64,000 nt of DNA, from the NCBI RefSeq assembly GCF_000661915.1, contig NZ_CP007509.1, positions 2,435,501 to 2,499,500 of the forward strand, read 5' to 3'. A program made the translations under genes and the position numbers. The notes below the pieces were generated by a model, which saw nothing but the letters and a program-made list of their open reading frames with translations, was not told the DNA's origin and ran no database searches. Each line of letters opens with the position of its first letter. Position 1 is the stretch's first letter. The stretch is from Stutzerimonas decontaminans. Lineage in GTDB: Bacteria; Pseudomonadota; Gammaproteobacteria; Pseudomonadales; Pseudomonadaceae. Below are positions 49,553-58,533 of the stretch, in pieces.

Positions 49553-50961
49553 GCAAACCACCCTTGCAGCATCAGAGGGCCTGCCTCCCCGAACGCTCGA
49601 TAGGCCCAACCCAGCTGCCCAGTGCGAGTTTCGATCAGGAAGTAGTCACGTCGAATATCGTCCGCATCCCACCAGCCGGACTCGATGCGCTCTGGACCGC
49701 CCAGAATGCGGACCTCATTTTCCTTCAGCTGCTTCGCCTGTGGCAGCAACCATCCGGGGCGCTTATCCGCAGACCCATGACTGCCCGAGCCATCCTCGGT
49801 AGCCAATCGCCAGGCATGTTCCGGACGATGATCGTCCCGCGCATGCACTGCCAGAACCGCCCCCTCACCAAGGCGAGCTCGCAATCGCTCCCGCAGTTGC
49901 AGCCAGACCAGGCTACGTTGCGGGCGATCATCGAACAGCTCACGGCGCTCAGGCACGAACACGGGCAGGTCTTCGGCCACCAGCCGTAGCGCCTGCGTTG
50001 CCGTCGACAGTTGCAAACGCTCCAGACGTCCACGCGCCAGTTCGAAAAGCCGCTCGCTCTCGCGCTCCGGGCTCAGCAACCCCACGTCGAGCCGAGTGTC
50101 CGCAGCTGAACGATGCTCCATGTGCAACGCGAAGCGCTCCACACCACAATCACGGCCGTGCAGGAAAGCCGCCAAATCCGCGCACAACCGTCGCAACGGA
50201 AACAGCAATGCCTGATGCGACTCGACATCGAAATTAAACTCCAGGCGCTGCTCGAAACGCTCAGGCGGCAGGAAATAATCCAGTGCTATAGGTTGTTGCC
50301 CCAGCAGGCGATCAAGTTGCAGCAGTACTTCTGCAGGGAAACGCTTCGCCAGCCCCGAGCGAGGCAGAGCAAGCAACTGGCGCAACGTGCGTATCCCCAT
50401 GCGCTGGCAGCTTCGGGCCGAATCGCGCGGTAAACCGAGTCGCTCCAGCGAAAGCGGCATGAGCGTCTCGAGCAGGCCCTGCTCATCGACCACCAGTCCA
50501 TCGTGAACATTTGCCAGCACACGTGCCGCAACGGGGTTTGGTGCCACCACGATGCGGTGGCGGAAGCCCAGATCGGTGAGTTCCTGACGCAATCTGGCCT
50601 CGAATCGCGGCCAGGGACCGAAGAGTGCGAGGCTGGATTCCACCTCCAGCAGCAGGGTGCGCGGATAGAACAGGCTGACATGCGAACTGAAGCGATAGGC
50701 CCAGGCAGCCAGCAAGCGCTCCGAGCGCTCTATTTCTAGAGTGTCGTATTCAACCCGGATGAAGTCTCGCACCAGGGCCTGTGCCGCCGTCAGCGTCATG
50801 CCTGGACGTAGCCCAAGCTGGCGTGCCGGTGCGTTGACTGCCTGCAAAAACCGTCGTTGCGCCCCCCCGGTGATCATGGCCAGCGGCGCATCGCCAACTT
50901 CTTGCGCACGCAGCACGCCGTCGAGTGCCAGTTGCGGCAGAATAATGCAGGCCCAGCGCAT
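49549..50961 (-). CDS. imuB: ImuB, Y-family-like polymerase accessory protein
   Basis: A 470-residue protein of the Y-family polymerase fold, starting [15 protein letters not shown]. The catalytic acidic residues of true Y-family enzymes are not in the expected positions, as is normal for ImuB, which acts as a bridge: it binds the beta clamp, ImuA and DnaE2. The long C-terminal region, ending [29 protein letters not shown] in content, is the ImuA/ImuC interaction part. It lies 5 bp after imuA. Confidence 0.93.
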   Translation of the reverse strand: MRWACIILPQLALDGVLRAQEVGDAPLAMITGGAQRRFLQAVNAPARQLGLRPGMTLTAAQALVRDFIRVEYDTLEIERSERLLAAWAYRFSSHVSLFYPRTLLLEVESSLALFGPWPRFEARLRQELTDLGFRHRIVVAPNPVAARVLANVHDGLVVDEQGLLETLMPLSLERLGLPRDSARSCQRMGIRTLRQLLALPRSGLAKRFPAEVLLQLDRLLGQQPIALDYFLPPERFEQRLEFNFDVESHQALLFPLRRLCADLAAFLHGRDCGVERFALHMEHRSAADTRLDVGLLSPERESERLFELARGRLERLQLSTATQALRLVAEDLPVFVPERRELFDDRPQRSLVWLQLRERLRARLGEGAVLAVHARDDHRPEHAWRLATEDGSGSHGSADKRPGWLLPQAKQLKENEVRILGGPERIESGWWDADDIRRDYFLIETRTGQLGWAYRAFGEAGPLMLQGWFA

Positions 50962-50966
50962 TGCCG

Positions 50967-51584
50967 TCAGGCTCCCTCAGCCAGGGCAAACGAGGTCTGC
51001 GGCACCACACCGCCTCGACATTTGAGTAGCCGCACCGATCCGGGCGGCGTATCCAGCACTAGGCGCAATGCCGCTGGTGACGGATTGACTGCCTCGCCGG
51101 CATCACGAAGAGCAAAACCCAAACTATCACCGCTTTCGGCCGCCACCTGCAGGCGGCGCATGCCGCGGTCATCCGCACGCTGCGGCCAGCACAGCACGGC
51201 TGCACAACATCCGGAACGCAGGCATTGCTCCGCGGCCCACAACACTTCCTTGCCGGTCGCCTGGATGATCACCAGGTATTGCAAGACGACACCGGCTGCC
51301 AGCCATGCTGCCGGATAGGGAATGAAGGGTGGCGCCACCAGCACGACGCGCTGGCCAGCAGCGGTAAGACGGGCGATCGTTGGCCATAGCAAACGCAGCT
51401 CTCCTATCCCGGCAGCGGGCATCAGGATCTCGGTCAGCGCAGATTGCGGCCAGCCGCCCGTAGGCAGGCGCCTATCCAATGGAGCATGGCCTGTCGGTTG
51501 CGCCCCGGCAGCGGGCGCGACTGGCTGGCCCCGCCATACGCGACGCTGGTCGAGCAGGACTTCAAGCGCTGCGACCGTTCCCAT
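50967..51584 (-). CDS. imuA: ImuA, RecA/SulA-like mutagenesis protein
   Basis: A 205-residue RecA-fold protein without a clear Walker A. Typical ImuA elements: VWRGQPV near residue 17, LDRRLPTGGWPQSALTEIL, ELRLLWPTIARL and VVLVAPPFIPYPAAW. It is the first gene of the SOS cassette imuA-imuB-dnaE2; a perfect LexA site lies 90 bp upstream. Confidence 0.9.
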   Translation of the reverse strand: MGTVAALEVLLDQRRVWRGQPVAPAAGAQPTGHAPLDRRLPTGGWPQSALTEILMPAAGIGELRLLWPTIARLTAAGQRVVLVAPPFIPYPAAWLAAGVVLQYLVIIQATGKEVLWAAEQCLRSGCCAAVLCWPQRADDRGMRRLQVAAESGDSLGFALRDAGEAVNPSPAALRLVLDTPPGSVRLLKCRGGVVPQTSFALAEGA

Positions 51585-51673
51585 CAGGCGAACCTCGCTA
51601 TCAGCGTTCGGCCAGGAAATGCCTTATTAAGGAAAGAAATGAATGCACTGCTCACGGAGCTCACCTCTGAATA

Positions 51674-51689
51674 CTGTCTATTTATACAG
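51674..51689 (-). promoter_or_regulatory. LexA box controlling imuA-imuB-dnaE2
   Basis: CTGTCTATTTATACAG is a perfect match to the CTGT-N8-ACAG SOS consensus. It overlaps an AT-rich, promoter-like stretch oriented toward imuA. Confidence 0.9.
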
Positions 51690-51715
51690 TATTCATACAG
51701 GCGATTCCATGTCGC

Positions 51716-52111
51716 TCATCGACGGTTCGAAATAGCCGCTACCCCTGCATCAGCCGCTTCATCCAGCCGAGCAACACCGTAGGCGGCAAGTCTGGACGGA
51801 GTGGCAGCGCGTAGCGGGTCGCGCCGAATAATCCGTGGCAGGCAGGCGCTGGCCTGCAGGCACAACGGCAATATTCGCTGCAGGACCGCTTTCAGAACCG
51901 CCTGGTGCGGTTCCTCGATTCCGTAGCGGCCTTCGTAGCCATCGTTGTCATCGGACAGCACCAGCCGAAGGGCTGCCGGCTGGTGCATCAGGCTAGCATG
52001 ATGGGTATCCGCGTCGCAGCGGGGGGGCTCCGGCTCCAGGGAGGCTATGCGTAGCACTACGCCCCGCCCGCAAGCCGTAGGGTGGATGCACCCATCGCTT
52101 AAAAATAGCAA
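51716..52111 (-). pseudogene. Possible truncated enolase-superfamily (mandelate racemase-like) remnant
   Basis: An open frame of 131 codons with no good ATG; GTG at about residue 19 (VLRIASLEPEPPR) is a plausible start. LRLVLSDDNDGYEGRYGIEEP followed by VLQRILPLCLQ resembles the capping domain of mandelate racemase/muconate lactonizing enzymes, whose full length is ~370-400 residues; the catalytic barrel is absent. The neighbouring TSUP exporter and FadR-type regulator are usual company for such sugar-acid enzymes. It looks like a gene worn down to its N-terminal part. Family call is tentative. Confidence 0.35.
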
Positions 52112-52182
52112 TTCTCATCAAACTCAAGCGAACGCAGCGATTGGCGAGAAGGAGAAGTCGGCCCTGACAGAGAAAACCGGTA

Positions 52183-52944
52183 TCAGGCGCGGAAAAAAAG
52201 CACCGTCATCACAACACCGGTAACAATCACAACCGCGCGTACAAAGCTCGAAGGCAGCCGTCGGCCGACACGAGCCATGACATAGCCGCCGACGGTCGCC
52301 GCCAACATCATGATCAGCGCCTCACGCCAAAGGATCGCACCGCCGAATGCGTATACAGACACTGCGATCGCGGTTAGTACGGAGGAAACCAGATTCTTGA
52401 GCCCCTGCATCGAGTTGATGTCTCGATGGCCAAGCAAACTGAATGCAGCGAGTAGCACGATGCCCAGACCGCCATTGAAATAGCCCCCATAGATGCTGAC
52501 AACGGCCAGGGTGAAACCCTGCACCATTGCATTCGCCTCATCCTCGCCCGAATCGCGTTTGAACCTGCGCAGCAACCAAGGCCCGAAGGCGAACAGCAAC
52601 GTCGCGACAAGCAGTAGCCAGGGAACGATTGCACGGAACACATCATCGGGCGTGGTCAGCAGCAGCGCCGCCCCTGCGGCACCGCCGCCCAGGCTTATGG
52701 CTACGAGCGCACCCATAGATAGCGTTGCGGGCGGACGCAGGTCCTCTCGATAGCCCCAGGTGCTTGCAAAATAGCCAGGCAGAAGTGCGAGAGTCCCTGA
52801 AGCATTCGCCGCCACGGCAGGCACGCCGGCATAAACCAGTGCCGGAAACGTGAAAAAACTGCCGCCACCGGCAATGGCGTTCAATCCGCCACCAAGAAAA
52901 GCGGCAACCAGCAAGATTGCCCACGTCGCGATCGAATGATCCAT
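52183..52944 (-). CDS. TSUP (TauE/SafE) family exporter
   Basis: A 253-residue protein with about eight membrane segments. TSUP features: GGGLNAIAGGGSFFTFPALV, ANASGTLALLPGYFAS, VSIYGGYFNGGLGIVLLAAF and GLKNLVSSVLTAIAV. Relatives move sulfite, sulfonates or organic anions. It starts 7 bp after the regulator gene, so the two form an operon. The ATG at 52944 is preferred; the longer frame overlaps the regulator. Confidence 0.9.
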   Translation of the reverse strand: MDHSIATWAILLVAAFLGGGLNAIAGGGSFFTFPALVYAGVPAVAANASGTLALLPGYFASTWGYREDLRPPATLSMGALVAISLGGGAAGAALLLTTPDDVFRAIVPWLLLVATLLFAFGPWLLRRFKRDSGEDEANAMVQGFTLAVVSIYGGYFNGGLGIVLLAAFSLLGHRDINSMQGLKNLVSSVLTAIAVSVYAFGGAILWREALIMMLAATVGGYVMARVGRRLPSSFVRAVVIVTGVVMTVLFFRA

Positions 52945-52951
52945 GAAGGTT

Positions 52952-53668
52952 CTACTCCCTTGTGTCCGTGTTTCGAGAATCAATTTCCAGCGTGCTGGCC
53001 AGCGTTTCTAGCGCCGGCGTCAATAGCTCGCTGGCCGCTATGGCAGCCTGCTCGGGGCAACCCCGAGCTATGGCGTCATAGACGGCCGCATGTGCTGCAT
53101 AGGTAGGCTCCGGGAGCTGTTGTTCACCTTCCGTCTTGGCAATGGTGTTTTGCAGGCCCTCCCAGAAGAACTGATACATCTCAAGCAGCGTGACGTTATG
53201 GCTGGCGCGAACGATGCTCAGATGAAAATCGGCATCTCGTTCGACGAACGCCTCGAGTGAGGCCTGATCGCTCCAAGCCCCCCGCGCTCCGAGAGCATCA
53301 CGTATCGCTCGCAGGTCCTCATCCGTGCGCCGCGACGCTGCCAGGCGCGCGGCTTCGACCTCCAGCGCACGTCGAACTTCGAGCTGATCATGCAGCGCGG
53401 CGTGATCGAGGCGCTGGAGCAATCCAGACGGGTCTCGGCTGGAGAGCACGAACGTCCCGGCCCCCTGGCGAACCTCCAACACCCCGGTATGGACCAGCGC
53501 CCGCACCGCCTCTCGGACTGTATTTCTACCGACACCAAGGGAGTTGCTGAGCTGGCTTTCAGTAGGTATTCGCATACCCGGCGACCATTCGCCGGCATTG
53601 ATCTGCGATCGCATCTGCTCGATTACCCGCTCTACAAGCGAAGATCGAACGGTGTGCTGCAAGGACAT
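52952..53668 (-). CDS. FadR-subfamily GntR transcriptional regulator
   Basis: A 238-residue regulator. N-terminal winged helix (GMRIPTESQLSNSLGVGRNTVREAVRALVHTGVLEVRQGAGTFV, ~31-75) and a C-terminal FCD ligand domain with metal-binding Asp/His residues (ERDADFHLSIVRASHN, YAAHAAVYDAI). It should repress its own operon with the TSUP exporter until a small carboxylate or sugar acid binds. A long palindrome lies directly upstream. Confidence 0.93.
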   Translation of the reverse strand: MSLQHTVRSSLVERVIEQMRSQINAGEWSPGMRIPTESQLSNSLGVGRNTVREAVRALVHTGVLEVRQGAGTFVLSSRDPSGLLQRLDHAALHDQLEVRRALEVEAARLAASRRTDEDLRAIRDALGARGAWSDQASLEAFVERDADFHLSIVRASHNVTLLEMYQFFWEGLQNTIAKTEGEQQLPEPTYAAHAAVYDAIARGCPEQAAIAASELLTPALETLASTLEIDSRNTDTRE

Positions 53669-53682
53669 TACCCATCACCCTC

Positions 53683-53717
53683 AAATTCATCCCATGTTTC
53701 AATCATAGGATGAATTT
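53683..53717. promoter_or_regulatory. Long palindrome, likely operator of the GntR regulator
   Basis: AAATTCATCC and GGATGAATTT are perfect 10-bp arms separated by 15 bases, ending 15 bp before the regulator's start. The position implies autoregulation. Confidence 0.65.
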
Positions 53718-54060
53718 ACAGCAACCTACAACCAGGCGTTGAAACGGGCGGTTTTTGAGCGCCAGGTTCAGCAATTACTGCTGTGAGCTGTGGCAGTTGC
53801 GAGGTATTAACAGAACCAGGAGTACTGAACGCAGCAAGTCACGGCGGGCCTGCCCAACCTTCAGAAATGCCACCAACAAATTGCACCGCGCTCCTGCATT
53901 CCAACGTGTGCAGCCGGGGGGATCATCTACGAATGCGGCTAATGCAGCTGCACGAAAAAGCCGACACGGCATTCACGCTCAAGCAGAAGCCCCACTAGCC
54001 TGGCGAACCCGCTAGCGAAGCTTGGTATTCTCACCGCGTCCTACTGTCATTGGGGGTTTC
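53718..54060. other. Intergenic region, no gene recognised
   Basis: About 340 bases between the palindrome and the GTG start of the next gene. Short frames on both strands have no ribosome site or family resemblance. Confidence 0.4.
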
Positions 54061-55488
54061 GTGTTCTCACTCAAGCGCAAAGGCGATTTCCGCCTGCAGC
54101 TGACCCGCACGCTGAAGCAACCTGGACGGCATAAGATCGAGCTGTATCTGTTCACCCCGCACGAGAGCAACCTGTCGGCCTGGACCCTGTCGGAGGAGCA
54201 GTTTTTCTTTACCACCCTGACGCACAGTTACGGGCTGCTTGGCATGCCATCGAAGGACCGCATCAGCAAGGCTGACCAATCCTTCGTACTGCTCTCGCCG
54301 CACTACGAAATCATGTACGGATCCTGGTTCTTCCAGTACCAGGCCTCAATGGAACGGTTGCGCCAGCAGATGCTCACCTCCGAGGCTGTGGCAGAGCCTG
54401 TGGCGCGTGCACTGCGGCTCAGCCAAAACTTCGCGCAACGCCTGCGCAGGTCCAACCCGAAGCAGAGCAACCAGCAGCGCTACTTCCGCCAGATGGATAT
54501 CTATTTTTCGTGGCATGCCGAGCAATTCCTACTGGAAAGCATGACGCTCGCGGGCTATGCGACCCTCGACGAAGAGCTCAAGCAAGCGGTATCGGAGTTC
54601 CTGCGCCAGGAACTCCGATACCGCAAGGAGCGCGAGTACCTGAGCGACTTCCACGGAACCCCGACACGCATATGGAACCGCATGGCGCTGTATCACCGGC
54701 TGCTGGAGTACCCGGTACTGTTGCGTTCGAAGGTTACGCAGTTGGGCGCGGGCACCTATAAGCTGGTCAAGGCGGCGTCGACGATGCTGATCATGTCGCT
54801 CTTCACCTACTTTCTGTTCAATGCGCGTGACGCCAGCGAGAAACTCTCGCTCACCCTTTTGCTAGGGATAGCGCTGGTCTACGCCGTCCGTGATCTGCTG
54901 CGCGACGACATGATCACCGCCATCACTCGCAGACTGCGCAAAGGCAAGCCGCGCTGGAAGATTCGCCTGTTGATGCCGTACACCCGCAAGCTGCTCGCAC
55001 AGCAACGGGTCTGGCTCGACTACCGCAAGCTGCCCGATCTACCGCCAGTGGTTCGGGAACACTCTGGCAAATGGGCCACCAACGAGGAGCGGCAGATCAT
55101 CTGCTATCGCGTGCTGCTGACTCTGGACAAGGCCGCACTGGAGCACGACGAGATTCGGGAGCGGCTCACGCTGGATTGTGAACAGCTTTGCGCGATGATT
55201 CAGGCGAGCCACAACAAGCTGTTTGTCCAGGCCGAAAACGATGATTCCGCTAGCGATGGCAGCAAAGCTTCAGTCCAGGCCCACCCCATCGAGAAGCAGC
55301 ACGACTATAACCTGCTGCTGTTGCATACCAATCCCGACGAGCACTTTCCATCGGCCCAGCGCTGGCGCCTGAGGCTAGGCACCAAGGGTATCGTGCAATG
55401 CGAAAGCAAGAAGGCCCACTGGCCCGAACCACCGGAGCTGCAACGCTCCGCATGGCATCGACTGAGCCGCCTGTGGAAGCGAGGATGA
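54061..55488 (+). CDS. Conserved-looking protein of unknown function with a central membrane hairpin
   Basis: A 475-residue protein I do not recognise. The N-terminal ~235 residues look soluble and aromatic-rich (HYEIMYGSWFFQYQ). Two adjacent membrane helices follow (~240-258 and ~265-285: MLIMSLFTYFLF and LTLLLGIALVYAV), then a basic cytoplasmic segment (RRLRKGKPRWKIRLLMPYTRKLL) and a C-terminal domain. Start GTG at 54061 has GGGGG a few bases upstream; no ATG is well placed. Base composition resembles the surrounding core genes. It stands alone before the tRNA cluster. Confidence 0.8.
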   Translation: MFSLKRKGDFRLQLTRTLKQPGRHKIELYLFTPHESNLSAWTLSEEQFFFTTLTHSYGLLGMPSKDRISKADQSFVLLSPHYEIMYGSWFFQYQASMERLRQQMLTSEAVAEPVARALRLSQNFAQRLRRSNPKQSNQQRYFRQMDIYFSWHAEQFLLESMTLAGYATLDEELKQAVSEFLRQELRYRKEREYLSDFHGTPTRIWNRMALYHRLLEYPVLLRSKVTQLGAGTYKLVKAASTMLIMSLFTYFLFNARDASEKLSLTLLLGIALVYAVRDLLRDDMITAITRRLRKGKPRWKIRLLMPYTRKLLAQQRVWLDYRKLPDLPPVVREHSGKWATNEERQIICYRVLLTLDKAALEHDEIRERLTLDCEQLCAMIQASHNKLFVQAENDDSASDGSKASVQAHPIEKQHDYNLLLLHTNPDEHFPSAQRWRLRLGTKGIVQCESKKAHWPEPPELQRSAWHRLSRLWKRG

Positions 55489-55575
55489 ACCCATGCCACC
55501 CTACTGACTCTGCCAATGAGCACGCAGACGACGGCGGGATAGGTAGTTTCACGCATCAAAACAGCAGACACAAAA

Positions 55576-55595
55576 AAGCCCCTATCACGGGGCTT
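55576..55595 (-). terminator. Terminator of the tRNA-Arg-His-Leu transcript
   Basis: AAGCCCC and GGGGCTT pair around TATCAC; on the minus strand a run of six T's completes it. Confidence 0.88.
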
Positions 55596-55639
55596 TCAGC
55601 GATTTTCGATTCTTCTTACAGAGTCTCGAAATCATGTGA

Positions 55640-55724
55640 TGGTGCGGACGGAGAGACTCGAACTCTCACACCTTACGGCGCCAGAACCTAAATCTGGTGT
55701 GTCTACCAATTTCACCACGTCCGC
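55640..55724 (-). tRNA. tRNA-Leu (anticodon TAG)
   Basis: An 85-nt class II tRNA including CCA, acceptor GCGGACG/CGTCCGC, anticodon arm CCAGATTTAGGTTCTGG, and variable arm GCGCCGTAAGGTGT. It is the last gene of a three-tRNA operon. Confidence 0.96.
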
Positions 55725-55740
55725 CAAGCAGGGCTTAAAC

Positions 55741-55769
55741 GAAAACGCCAGGCAGCGCCTGGCGTTTTC
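55741..55769 (-). other. Hairpin between tRNA-His and tRNA-Leu
   Basis: GAAAACGCCAGGC and GCCTGGCGTTTTC are perfect 13-bp arms around AGC. The T's lie within the stem, so it could act as a processing site or as a partial terminator. Confidence 0.6.
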
Positions 55770-55776
55770 GGGAATA

Positions 55777-55853
55777 TGGGGTGGACGAAGGGGATCGAAC
55801 CCTCGACACCAGGAGCCACAATCCTGTGCTCTACCAACTGAGCTACGCCCACC
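55777..55853 (-). tRNA. tRNA-His (anticodon GTG)
   Basis: A 77-nt tRNA including CCA and the encoded extra 5' G (G-1) facing C73, unique to tRNA-His. Anticodon arm AGGATTGTGGCTCCT. Confidence 0.97.
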
Positions 55854-55884
55854 ATATTGCATTTGCTTGTGCCAGAGTCCGTAA

Positions 55885-55961
55885 TGGCGCACCCGGCAGG
55901 ACTCGAACCTGCGACCATCCGCTTAGAAGGCGGATGCTCTATCCAGCTGAGCTACGGGCGC
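55885..55961 (-). tRNA. tRNA-Arg (anticodon TCT)
   Basis: A 77-nt tRNA including CCA; acceptor GCGCCCG/CGGGTGC with one G-U, anticodon arm CCGCCTTCTAAGCGG. It is the first gene of the leftward tRNA operon; its promoter lies in the gap before folD. Confidence 0.97.
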
Positions 55962-56234
55962 TTTATCTGCATTCTGTTCGGAGCGCAGACTTGAAGCTCC
56001 GGCTATTGAAGAAATCACCTTCTTCGAAAGCCATCTTACCCAGCAGCAGGCTGTGCTCGACAAGCGGGGCGAATGTTATAGAGGCTCCAAACAGTCGTCA
56101 ACAGCAAATTTAAAAAAATTTCAGTTAGATAAAGGAGTTACAGGTGCTGGTAGCTGCTTCGCCTTTGCCACATCGCCGCGACATGCGAGAATACGCGCCC
56201 TTTCCAAGTCCTCTCCTATGGTTAACCAAGCGTC

Positions 56235-57089
56235 ATGACCGCAAAACTGATCGACGGTAAAACGATTGCTGCCAACATTCGCCAACAGATCTCCGGTCGT
56301 GTTGCCGAACGACGCGCCCAAGGGCTCCGCGCTCCCGGCCTAGCGGTAATTCTGGTGGGGAGCGACCCGGCCTCCCAGGTTTACGTGGCGCACAAGCGCA
56401 AGGATTGCGAGGAGGTAGGCTTCAACTCGGTCGCTCATGACCTGCCGAGCGATACCCGCCAGGAAGATTTGCTGGCGTTGATCGATCAGCTCAACGCCGA
56501 CGCGTCCATCGACGGCATCCTGGTACAGCTGCCCCTTCCAAAGCACCTCGACGCCTCTCAGCTGCTCGAACGCATCCGCCCCGACAAGGACGTGGATGGA
56601 TTCCACCCCTACAACGTCGGCCGCCTGGCCCAACGCATGCCGCTGCTGCGTCCTTGCACCCCGAAGGGGATCATGACGCTGCTGGAAAGCACAGGGTTCG
56701 ACCTGCACGGCCTGGATGCCGTAGTCGTGGGCGCCTCCAATATCGTCGGCCGACCGATGGCACTGGAGCTCCTGCTCGCCGGTTGCACCACGACCGTGAC
56801 TCATCGTTTTACCCGCAACCTGGCCGAGCACGTCCAGCGTGCCGACCTAGTCGTGGTCGCCACCGGCATCACCGGGCTGGTCAAGGGCGAATGGATCAAG
56901 CCCGGCGCGATCGTCATCGATGTAGGCATCAACCGCCAGGCCGATGGGCGCCTGCTGGGTGATGTGGAGTTCGGGCCGGCCAGCGAACGCGCCGCCTGGA
57001 TCACCCCTGTCCCGGGTGGCGTGGGTCCGATGACCCGCGCCTGCCTACTCGAAAATACGTTGCATGCAGCCGAACACCTGCACGGCTGA
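56235..57089 (+). CDS. folD: Bifunctional methylenetetrahydrofolate dehydrogenase/cyclohydrolase
   Basis: A 284-residue enzyme of one-carbon metabolism. Active-site Lys in [30 protein letters not shown]-binding [15 protein letters not shown], and the C-terminal signature [19 protein letters not shown]. It starts at ATG 56235 and is followed by a clear terminator shared with the convergent cysS. Confidence 0.98.
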   Translation: MTAKLIDGKTIAANIRQQISGRVAERRAQGLRAPGLAVILVGSDPASQVYVAHKRKDCEEVGFNSVAHDLPSDTRQEDLLALIDQLNADASIDGILVQLPLPKHLDASQLLERIRPDKDVDGFHPYNVGRLAQRMPLLRPCTPKGIMTLLESTGFDLHGLDAVVVGASNIVGRPMALELLLAGCTTTVTHRFTRNLAEHVQRADLVVVATGITGLVKGEWIKPGAIVIDVGINRQADGRLLGDVEFGPASERAAWITPVPGGVGPMTRACLLENTLHAAEHLHG

Positions 57090-57108
57090 TACCCAGAGCT
57101 GAAACAAG

Positions 57109-57130
57109 AACGGCACCTTTCGGTGCCGTT
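57109..57130. terminator. Terminator between folD and cysS
   Basis: AACGGCACC and GGTGCCGTT pair around TTTC, followed by TTT on the plus strand. It ends folD. Confidence 0.88.
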
Positions 57131-57147
57131 TTTGATTACGTCGCTCC

Positions 57148-58533
57148 TTATTCAGCCAGACGCCAGGTCGTACCGCCCTTTCCATCCTCCAGCACCACAC
57201 CCATCGCGGTGAGCTGGTCGCGGATGCGATCGGATTCGGCCCAGTTCTTTTCAGCTCGAGCCGTGAGGCGCGCAGCGATCAGTGCTTCGACTTCAGCTGC
57301 ATCGACCTTCGCCGCCGCACCAGCTTGCAGGAAGGCTTCAGCCTCGAGCTGCAGCACGCCCAATACGCTAGCCAATTCCTTGAGGCGCGCAGCTAGCTGC
57401 GCAGCTGCGGCCGGATCAGACTCACGCAGGCGATTGACCTCACGGATCATATCGAACAGCACTGCGCAGGCTTCAGGCGAGTTGAAGTCATCATCCATCG
57501 CCGTAGCGAAGCGAGCAACGAACTCGTCACCACCCGCAGGCGCTACATTCGGCAAGCCCTTGAGGCCGTTGTAGAAGCGTTCCAGCGCGCTCTTCGCTTC
57601 GCGCAGACTGTCTTCCGAGTAGTTGATCGGGCTGCGGTAGTGACTGGACACCAGCAGATAGCGCACCACCTCCGGATGGTACTTTTCCAGCACTTGGCGA
57701 ATGGTGAAGAAGTTGCCCAGGCTCTTGGACATCTTCTCGCCGTCGACGCGCACCGCACCGGCGTGCATCCAGGTATTGGCGTACTGCTTGCCGGTGGCCG
57801 CTTCGCTCTGCGCGATCTCATTTTCGTGGTGCGGGAACACCAGATCCGGACCGCCACCATGAATGTCGAACGTCTCGCCCAGGCAGCAGGTGGACATCAC
57901 CGAGCACTCGATATGCCAGCCCGGACGCCCTGCGCCCCATGGCGAATCCCAGCTAGGCTCGCCCGGTTTGGCGCCCTTCCACAGCACGAAATCCAGCGGA
58001 TCTTCCTTGGCCTCATCGACCTCGATGCGCGCACCGATCTTCAGGTCCTCGATCTTGCGCCGCGACAGCTTCCCATAACCGACGAACTTGCCGACCCGGT
58101 AATAGACATCACCATTGCCCGGCGCATAGGCGAAGCCCTTGTCGATCAGCGCCTGGATCATCGTGTGCATGCCGGCGATATGGTCAGTCGCACGCGGTTC
58201 GATATCCGGACGCAGTACGTTGAGGCGAGTTTCGTCCTCGTGCATGGCAGCGATCATACGCTCGACCAGCGCCTGGAACGGCTCGCCGTTCTCGCTGGCA
58301 CGGCGAATGATCTTGTCGTCGATGTCGGTGATATTACGCACGTAGGTCACGTCGTAGCCGCGATGGCGCAGCCAACGGGTGACCACGTCGAACGCGACCA
58401 TTACCCGGGCATGGCCGATGTGACAGAAGTCATAGACCGTCATGCCACAGACGTACATGCGCACCTTGTTGCCTTCCAGCGGGCGGAACGCTTCCTTGGT
58501 CTTGCTCAGGGTGTTGTAGATCGCCAGCACCAT
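57148..58533 (-). CDS. cysS: Cysteinyl-tRNA synthetase
   Basis: A 461-residue class I synthetase. HIGH-type motif CHIGHARV, zinc-binding residues in the CGMTVYD and [11 protein letters not shown] regions with HHENE, and KMSKS ([11 protein letters not shown]). Start chosen at ATG 58533, the second of two adjacent ATGs, better spaced from GGGG; ATG 58536 and GTG 58530 are close alternatives. It overlaps the end of glnS. Confidence 0.97.
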   Translation of the reverse strand: MVLAIYNTLSKTKEAFRPLEGNKVRMYVCGMTVYDFCHIGHARVMVAFDVVTRWLRHRGYDVTYVRNITDIDDKIIRRASENGEPFQALVERMIAAMHEDETRLNVLRPDIEPRATDHIAGMHTMIQALIDKGFAYAPGNGDVYYRVGKFVGYGKLSRRKIEDLKIGARIEVDEAKEDPLDFVLWKGAKPGEPSWDSPWGAGRPGWHIECSVMSTCCLGETFDIHGGGPDLVFPHHENEIAQSEAATGKQYANTWMHAGAVRVDGEKMSKSLGNFFTIRQVLEKYHPEVVRYLLVSSHYRSPINYSEDSLREAKSALERFYNGLKGLPNVAPAGGDEFVARFATAMDDDFNSPEACAVLFDMIREVNRLRESDPAAAAQLAARLKELASVLGVLQLEAEAFLQAGAAAKVDAAEVEALIAARLTARAEKNWAESDRIRDQLTAMGVVLEDGKGGTTWRLAE

